NCBI GenBank assembly: GCA_009996555.1
Contig: JAACZX010000036.1
Location: forward strand, 1 to 11,063
Reading direction: 5' to 3'
DNA: 11,063 bases
Origin: Chitinophagaceae bacterium
GTDB lineage: Bacteria; Bacteroidota; Bacteroidia; Chitinophagales; Chitinophagaceae
Shown here piece after piece: positions 6,556 through 11,063 of the stretch. The notes beneath the pieces are model-generated. The model was not told where the DNA came from, searched no databases, and saw only the letters and a list, made by a program, of their open reading frames with translations. The first letter of the stretch is position 1. Every line of letters begins with the position of its first letter. The translations under genes were made by a program, and so were the position numbers.

Positions 6556-7083
6556 ATGACAACATATTTACTTAACGGCGAAGAAACAGACAGGATCATG
6601 TTCAGGACAATTGATCGTTCCCACTTTGATCAATGGCTGGAGTTTTTTAAAACACCGGAAACAACGCTCCACTGGATTGCCGATTATGAAGCACCTGAAA
6701 TTGAGTGCAAAAAATGGTACGAAAAACAGTTTAACCGCTATGCAACAGGTAGCGGGGGAATGAATGCTCTTATTGAAAAAACAAGCGGCAAGTTAATTGG
6801 CCACTGTGGTTTATTAAAGCAAACGGTAGATGGTATTTCAGAACTGGAAATTGGATATTCATTGTTGCCGCAATTCTGGAACAGAGGTTATGCAACAGAA
6901 GCTGCAAGAAAATGTAAGGAGCATGCATTTAACAATAAGCTGGCTGATTCTTTAGTCTCCATCATTAGTTTAACCAACCTGCAATCGGAAAGTGTAGCCA
7001 TAAAAAATGGAATGACGTTGGATAAAACAACTTCCTACAACGGCAACGAAGTAAATATCTTCAGGATATGGAAAGGAAAGTGA
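6556..7083 (+). CDS. GNAT-family N-acetyltransferase
   Basis: The 175-residue cytoplasmic protein fits the RimJ/RimL-like GNAT group (Acetyltransf_3), which moves an acetyl group from acetyl-CoA to an amine on a protein, antibiotic or metabolite. The acetyl-CoA binding motif A is seen in ELEIGYSLLPQFWNRGYATEA (96-116), with the pyrophosphate-binding turn NRGYA and the helix after it. Motif B is ISLTNLQSESVAIKNGM (137-153), the usual IxxxNxxSxxVAxKxGM. The N-terminal FRTIDRSHFDQWLEFF is the normal first strand and helix. The acceptor substrate cannot be predicted. The start at 6556 is 32 bases after the hairpin cluster; no standard promoter box is seen between them. Confidence 0.88.
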   Translation: MTTYLLNGEETDRIMFRTIDRSHFDQWLEFFKTPETTLHWIADYEAPEIECKKWYEKQFNRYATGSGGMNALIEKTSGKLIGHCGLLKQTVDGISELEIGYSLLPQFWNRGYATEAARKCKEHAFNNKLADSLVSIISLTNLQSESVAIKNGMTLDKTTSYNGNEVNIFRIWKGK

Positions 7084-7176
7084 AGGCATAGTCTGTTAAA
7101 CACAAGTACCGCAACAATAACAATACATGAACAAGGGTGACAATTCCCCAATAACTTTTACTATTTTTTTTAACTA

Positions 7177-7530
7177 ATGAAAAATCCATTTAGTAAAGCA
7201 TTTCGATATTTTGTTGATTTTGATTTTGAAAAAATTTTCAGCAGACCCGATTTGCCTTTACCTTATCGCATCATTAATTGGCTTTTGTTGTTGAGTACGC
7301 TGCCATGGCCTTTGTTAATTTTCATGTCAATTTTTCTTTTTGATGCTCCCGGAAATGAAAGCAAAGCTTATGTAATATTATTCCTGGTGTTAACGTACCC
7401 TTGGGTTGTATTGTTTTCTACAATAACCGGGTTTAATTTGTACAGTAAAAATCGGGCTGTATCATACGTTTTAACAATACTGTCTGCTTCAATCGTCTGT
7501 ATCCTCGCTTATAGGTTGTATCAGTTTTAA
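7177..7530 (+). CDS. Small three-helix membrane protein of unknown function
   Basis: I do not recognise a family. The 117-residue product has a short soluble N-terminus rich in Phe and Asp (1-28), then three hydrophobic segments at about 33-55, 63-88 and 95-114. The first contains WLLLLSTLPWPLLIFM. A few basic residues flank the helices (KNR at 91-93), and there is no cleavable signal. The gene is moderately AT-rich. TAACTTTT at 7152-7159, 17 bases before the start, matches seven of eight positions of the -7 consensus TAnnTTTG and could be its promoter. It follows the acetyltransferase gene by 93 bases, so joint transcription is possible but not shown. Confidence 0.7.
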   Translation: MKNPFSKAFRYFVDFDFEKIFSRPDLPLPYRIINWLLLLSTLPWPLLIFMSIFLFDAPGNESKAYVILFLVLTYPWVVLFSTITGFNLYSKNRAVSYVLTILSASIVCILAYRLYQF

Positions 7531-7590
7531 TATAAGCTTAGCCCACAAGCGGCAAAAAACTCATCAACACATTACTGCATCACAATTCAT

Positions 7591-7618
7591 TTTACAACTG
7601 ACGAAGGTCAGTTGTAAA
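7591..7618. repeat. Perfect 12-bp hairpin
   Basis: TTTACAACTGAC (7591-7602) and its exact complement (7607-7618) enclose the loop GAAG. No T tract follows in either direction, so an intrinsic terminator is not clear. It begins 61 bases after the membrane-protein stop and contains the stop codon of the short minus-strand frame at 7608. Confidence 0.75.
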
Positions 7619-7739
7619 CAGGTTTCCTGTCATTCCACTGTGTAAATGTAAAACGGTAAGCAGTAATAGCTTTGCACACTGGAAATTCCGGTTTGTAAGT
7701 AACCAACTGTTTTATCACATCTAAAAATGCAACACGCAT
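7608..7739 (-). pseudogene. Possible small gene or C-terminal gene remnant
   Basis: A 43-codon frame from ATG at 7739 to TGA in the hairpin reads MRVAFLDVIKQLVTYKPE, then ITAYRFTFTQWNDRKPVYN. Codon choice (GAT, AAA, GCA, TTT) is like the neighbouring genes and the C-terminal part has beta-strand-like alternation, so it may be the tail of a former longer gene. The frame can be extended to 7793, but that part is antisense to the next gene's start. I do not recognise a family, and a chance ORF is possible. Confidence 0.25.
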
Positions 7740-7763
7740 GCTGTTGCTGCTGCTATTTGTTAT

Positions 7764-9559
7764 ATGAATTATTCTTCGCCGCACAGGTTTCATATTCCTG
7801 TTATGGGATTGGCCTATACTGTTGACAGTCCCGTTAAAGTTGCACGCTTTGGCATTTCATCTGTTATTTCTATTGTGGAAGACCGTTTGATTGAAATGAT
7901 GCGTAGTCATTATTATCAAGCTGCCAATCTTCCTTACACGCCCATTGCGGTACATGAAGAAGATTACAGGGCCAAACGCATTGCTGATTATCTCAACCTT
8001 GTTAACAGCATTGTACAGGAGCAGGTAGAAAAGCTGAAGACAGCAGCGTTTGAAAAAGGCTCAGAGATCATCAAGTATTTTGAAATGCTGCCCGAAGACA
8101 GTAAGCTGAAACAACTGTACCGGCAAATGATGAAGATGAATAACGAACCGGAAAAACAACAATTACAAAGCTATTTACGTTCGCAGATTGTGCCTGGCAG
8201 CATTGATGTAAACATCATGACCAAGGTTGATCGTGAAACTTATAATAAAGAAGGTGCATTGGTGGAAGATGGATCAGAAGCTGTGGCTGCATTGCGTGGC
8301 TTTGTACAAAGTGATCTCAGTAATTCATCGGTGATCTTTTCTGCAGGAATGAATCCACGTTTGTACAATTACCTGGAGCAGTGCAATGAACTTGATGCAA
8401 ACGAAGAAGGTATATTCACCAAAAAAGTAATTGTAAAAGTGAGCGATTACCGTTCGGCATTGATACAGGGAAAATATTTGGCGAAGAAAGGGATTTGGGT
8501 GAGTGAGTTCAGAATTGAATCGGGATTGAATTGCGGCGGACATGCCTTTGCAACGGAAGGTTATTTGCTGGGGCCGATACTGGAAGAATTTAAAACGAAG
8601 AAGGAAGAGCTTCGTAATTCATTGTTTGAACTGTTTAACGCTGCGCAACAGAAAAGAACAACCGCAGTTTTGATGCAGCGCCTGCCATTGTGTATTCAGT
8701 ACAGGGTGGCATTGGTACAAGTGAAGAAGATGAATTTCTGCATCAGCAATACGGCATACAAAGCACTGGCTGGGGTACACCTTTTTTATTGGTGCCCGAA
8801 GCAACAACAGTGGATGAAGAAACCATGCAGCTGTTATGTGCAGCCAAAGAAAACGATGTGGTGCTGAGTAATAACTCACCGCTGGGTGTGCGGTTTCATT
8901 ATCTCAAAGGAACAAGTTCGGCCAACGAAAAAGCAGAAAGGATCAGCAAAGGAAATCCCGGCAGTCCCTGTACAGAAAAACATTTGAGTTTTAATACAGA
9001 GTTTACAAAAGAGCCTATTTGCACAGCATCAAAAAAATACCAGAAGCTGAAGCTGGAACAATTGCAGACGTTGCAACTTCCGCAACAGGAATACGAAAAG
9101 CAGGTGCAGGAAGTGCTGGACAAGGAATGTTTATGTGTGGGGCTCAGCAATTCTGCTGCTATCAACTATCAGCAGACGTTTGTAAAGAAGCTGGAAGCCG
9201 TTACGATTTGTCCCGGCCCGAACATTGCCAATTTTTCCAAAGTAGTTTCATTGCAAACAATGACCGATCATATTTACGGCCGGGAAAATATCATGGAGAA
9301 TAAAAACAGGCCGCACATGTTTATTGCCGAACTGAATTTATACATGAACTACCTGCGTGAGCAATTGACAGAAAGTCCATCGCCTGAACAGGATGCAAAA
9401 AAGAAAAAATACATCACTTCGTTCTGCAGCAATCTTCATGAAGGCATTACCTATTATCGTAACCTCAGTACAGTTGCAGTAACTGAAAGAACCGCATTTG
9501 ACAGCGCATTGAACAATACAGAAGAAGAGTTGAATGTTTTGATGACTGCTCACCTTTAA
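7764..9559 (+). CDS. Conserved uncharacterised protein of about 598 residues, interrupted by a frameshift
   Basis: Two overlapping frames (7764-8867 and 8690-9559) are halves of one gene. Frame 0 is protein-like to FNAAQQK (residue 297, codon 8652-8654). The frame two bases on then continues KNNRSFDAAPAIVYSVQGGIGT. One lost A in the run at 8652-8655 explains this. The family is one I know as conserved hypothetical proteins in Bacteroidota and some other bacteria, with no function I can name. Visible motifs are IPVMGLAYTVDSPVKVARFGI (11-31), VPGSIDVNIMTK (143-154), FSAGMNPRLY (192-201), KVSDYRSALIQGKYLAKKG (225-243) and SGLNCGGHAFATEGY (253-267). After repair come VQGGIGT (313-319), GWGTPFLLVPE, and cysteines at 403, 420, 456, 458 and 483. 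The GGH and GGIGT motifs faintly recall FMN-binding TIM barrels such as nitronate monooxygenase; that is inference only. No signal peptide is seen. Confidence 0.82.
8652..8656 (+). other. Frameshift site in the 598-residue gene
   Basis: The sequence CAGAAAAGAACAACC would keep one frame if the run of four A (8652-8655) had five. A -1 ribosomal shift on G AAA AGA would give the same protein, but the site is weaker than a canonical slippery heptamer. Sequencing error and real mutation are both possible. Confidence 0.7.
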
Positions 9560-9563
9560 AGTG

Positions 9564-9584
9564 AAAGGGTTGCCAACCCTTTTT
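9564..9584. terminator. Intrinsic terminator after the 598-residue gene
   Basis: AAAGGGT (9564-9570) pairs with ACCCTTT (9576-9582) around TGCCA, and the T run continues to 9584. It starts 4 bases after the stop at 9559 and sits just before the convergent stop at 9590. The minus-strand transcript would have only a short U run (TTT), so it is stronger in the plus direction. Confidence 0.7.
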
Positions 9585-9589
9585 CAAAA

Positions 9590-10828
9590 TTATTCTCTAT
9601 ACGGCACCGTTGCAGGCGATTGATTAAACAGGATCAGCACCTGGATCAGCTGCGTTATTGTTGCTGTTTCAGGATCTTCGCCCAGAGTAAACGCATTTGA
9701 CTGATGAAACGGAGACTCTTTTTTATTGAGCAGAAACAATACTGCTTTACTTGAGTTGAAATAAGGTTCCATCAGGTTGTAGTTGTTTACTGGTCCGGAT
9801 AATGAACCATTGCTTACTTTCAGATTGATGTATGCAGGTATTTTGCTGCTGCTGTCTGCTTTATTATTCCTGTTTGGAATCATCGCTTCACCTGCGTTGT
9901 AAATACTCATCAATGAAACCACTCCTTTTACTGCATTTGTTTTCACAAGAATAGCTGCAAATCTCGGATCGCCGGGTGCATCAAACTGTTTTACATGAAA
10001 GCTGCCCATCAGGCCAATGATCTTTTCATCTTTAATACCGTAACGCTTTTTAGCGTATAAGAAATTCTGGTACATTAAAGAGTCCCGCAGATCGTTGCGT
10101 TTACTTACGGCAATCTGTAAGCGATGGTTAATATTGTTGAGCAGGTGTTTGGTGTCTTCAAAATCTTTTCCAAGATGCTTTTTGTAAATGCGGCCGTTGT
10201 TGATAAAACTGCTGTAAGCATTGTTGAACTTTTGCATGAGCAATGCGGCTGTATCCTGTTTTGGTAGCATTGTTGTAAAGTAGTGTTTCAATGTATCAGG
10301 TAATGCAGCAGGCAGGTTACGCTGTACATACAGCAATGCATCACGGTAAGCAAAATCAAGATCAACAGTAATGATCTGCAGTTTGTTTTTTGCAGGCAGT
10401 TGCAGGTTGTAGTTGTACAACTTTTGAAAAAACTGAAACAGCTGCTTGTTGTAGTAAAAAGTATTGGGATGAAACTGAAAGAAACTGTCGAGCACCTGTT
10501 CATTGCCCGTCTGAAGATAACGGTTGAGGTAGAGCTGATCGAGAAAACCGAGCTCCAGTAAAATATATTTCAGCCCCACGGTTTGCTGCAGGTGTTTGAT
10601 CAGATCGAACTGCAGCTCATGGTTGTACTGTGTGCCATGCCCTTCACCCACCAGGAATAACTGGTTCTGCAAAATGCTTTTGGTAAACACGTTTTCTGCG
10701 TTGTTAAAACCATTGTTCCATGTTGCATGGTTTTGCTGCAAATAAATTTGTGGCTGTTGCGTATTCTGCGCAGATGCAAAACAACATAAGAGTAATGCGT
10801 AAAGAAGGAGAGTAGTAAACTGTTTCAT
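9590..10828 (-). CDS. Secreted erythromycin-esterase-like family protein
   Basis: The 412-residue protein starts with a signal peptide (MKQFTTLLLYALLLCCFASA, cleavage about 20/21), so it probably acts in the periplasm or outside the cell. The core resembles the erythromycin esterase / ChaN / TIKI-like superfamily. FLVGEGHGTQYNHELQFDLIKHL (58-80) carries Glu62 and His64 in the GExxHG-type active-site motif. YILLELGF (88-95) carries Glu92. RNDLRDSLMYQNF (244-256) matches the RDxxMAxN helix, and IIGLMGSFHVKQ (270-281) supplies the late His278. True macrolide esterases are cytoplasmic and have GEATHG, so the substrate here is unknown and resistance should not be assumed. The C-terminal part (about 300-412) is not recognised. 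A seven-of-eight -7 box match (TATGTTTA, minus strand, 10872-10879) lies about 44 bases before the start. Confidence 0.72.
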   Translation of the reverse strand: MKQFTTLLLYALLLCCFASAQNTQQPQIYLQQNHATWNNGFNNAENVFTKSILQNQLFLVGEGHGTQYNHELQFDLIKHLQQTVGLKYILLELGFLDQLYLNRYLQTGNEQVLDSFFQFHPNTFYYNKQLFQFFQKLYNYNLQLPAKNKLQIITVDLDFAYRDALLYVQRNLPAALPDTLKHYFTTMLPKQDTAALLMQKFNNAYSSFINNGRIYKKHLGKDFEDTKHLLNNINHRLQIAVSKRNDLRDSLMYQNFLYAKKRYGIKDEKIIGLMGSFHVKQFDAPGDPRFAAILVKTNAVKGVVSLMSIYNAGEAMIPNRNNKADSSSKIPAYINLKVSNGSLSGPVNNYNLMEPYFNSSKAVLFLLNKKESPFHQSNAFTLGEDPETATITQLIQVLILFNQSPATVPYRE

Positions 10829-11063
10829 TGTAAGGTTTAACTGATAAGGTTTATTCCGCTGTTACGGATATGTAAACATACAATGATGCTTCTGACATGT
10901 TTATGTGGTTTGTATCAACGGTTTTCAGGAACGAAAACAGAAATGCTATGTCGGAATTATGCATCGGGCAGAAAACAGCCAGGTGTGAAGCAACCTGCAA
11001 TGAATGCTCACCGGCTGAATGGTTGTTCCCCATCGTTCAATATTGCAGAAAAGAAAATGCCCC
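10829..11063. other. Gene-free right end
   Basis: No convincing gene is visible. A 60-codon minus-strand frame (10851-11033) lacks recognisable motifs and overlaps the probable promoter region of the gene starting at 10828. I see no strong hairpin or repeat. Confidence 0.5.

Noticed and set aside
8690..9559. A separate gene starting at GTG 8690
   Set aside because: Family-like sequence continues upstream in the same frame (NNRSFDAAPAI) and joins the preceding frame at the A run, so it is the second half of one gene.
10851..11033. 60-codon minus-strand ORF
   Set aside because: No recognisable motif or start signal, and it overlaps the likely promoter region of the gene starting at 10828.

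Overview
The window looks like chromosomal DNA from a Bacteroidota bacterium, most likely of the family Chitinophagaceae. The grounds are a TonB-linked outer-membrane beta-barrel receptor of the type common in that phylum, several Sec or lipoprotein signal peptides, genes with no Shine-Dalgarno sequence before the chosen starts, and promoter-like TAnnTTTG (-7) boxes upstream of two genes. The family placement is inferred from overall protein character, not from a database search.

Layout. Positions 1-76 hold the 3' end of a plus-strand gene, which ends at a strong bidirectional terminator shared with the convergent minus-strand gene for a monoheme cytochrome c lipoprotein (136-741). Next on the minus strand is a small nucleoside 2-deoxyribosyltransferase-like enzyme (906-1340), with a nested palindrome just upstream. 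A divergent TonB-family receptor (1614-4007) follows and stops 5 bases from the convergent stop of a dCMP deaminase (4013-4510). Behind that lies a secreted M28-type metallopeptidase (4580-6013). Its stop codon sits inside a perfect terminator palindrome, and its protein ends before the last zinc-ligand histidine expected for the family.

Positions 6014-7763 look like a small accessory or rearranged zone. It holds a structured element with an 11-base direct repeat and an attC-like inverted repeat, a probably truncated small gene (6256-6489), three tandem hairpin repeats with centres 41-42 bases apart, a GNAT acetyltransferase (6556-7083), a three-helix membrane protein (7177-7530), a perfect 12-bp hairpin and a possible minus-strand gene remnant.

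Positions 7764-9559 encode one conserved protein of about 598 residues whose function I do not know, broken by a single-base frameshift in an A run near 8652. It ends at a terminator facing a secreted erythromycin-esterase-like protein on the minus strand (9590-10828). The last 235 bases hold no convincing gene.

The genes do not form one pathway. Two touch deoxynucleotide metabolism (the deoxyribosyltransferase-like enzyme and dCMP deaminase) but are separated by the receptor and probably transcribed apart. Four products are exported or envelope proteins. The observations most worth following up are the apparent loss of the peptidase's metal site, the frameshift in the uncharacterised 598-residue protein, and the repeat-rich zone at 6100-6540.
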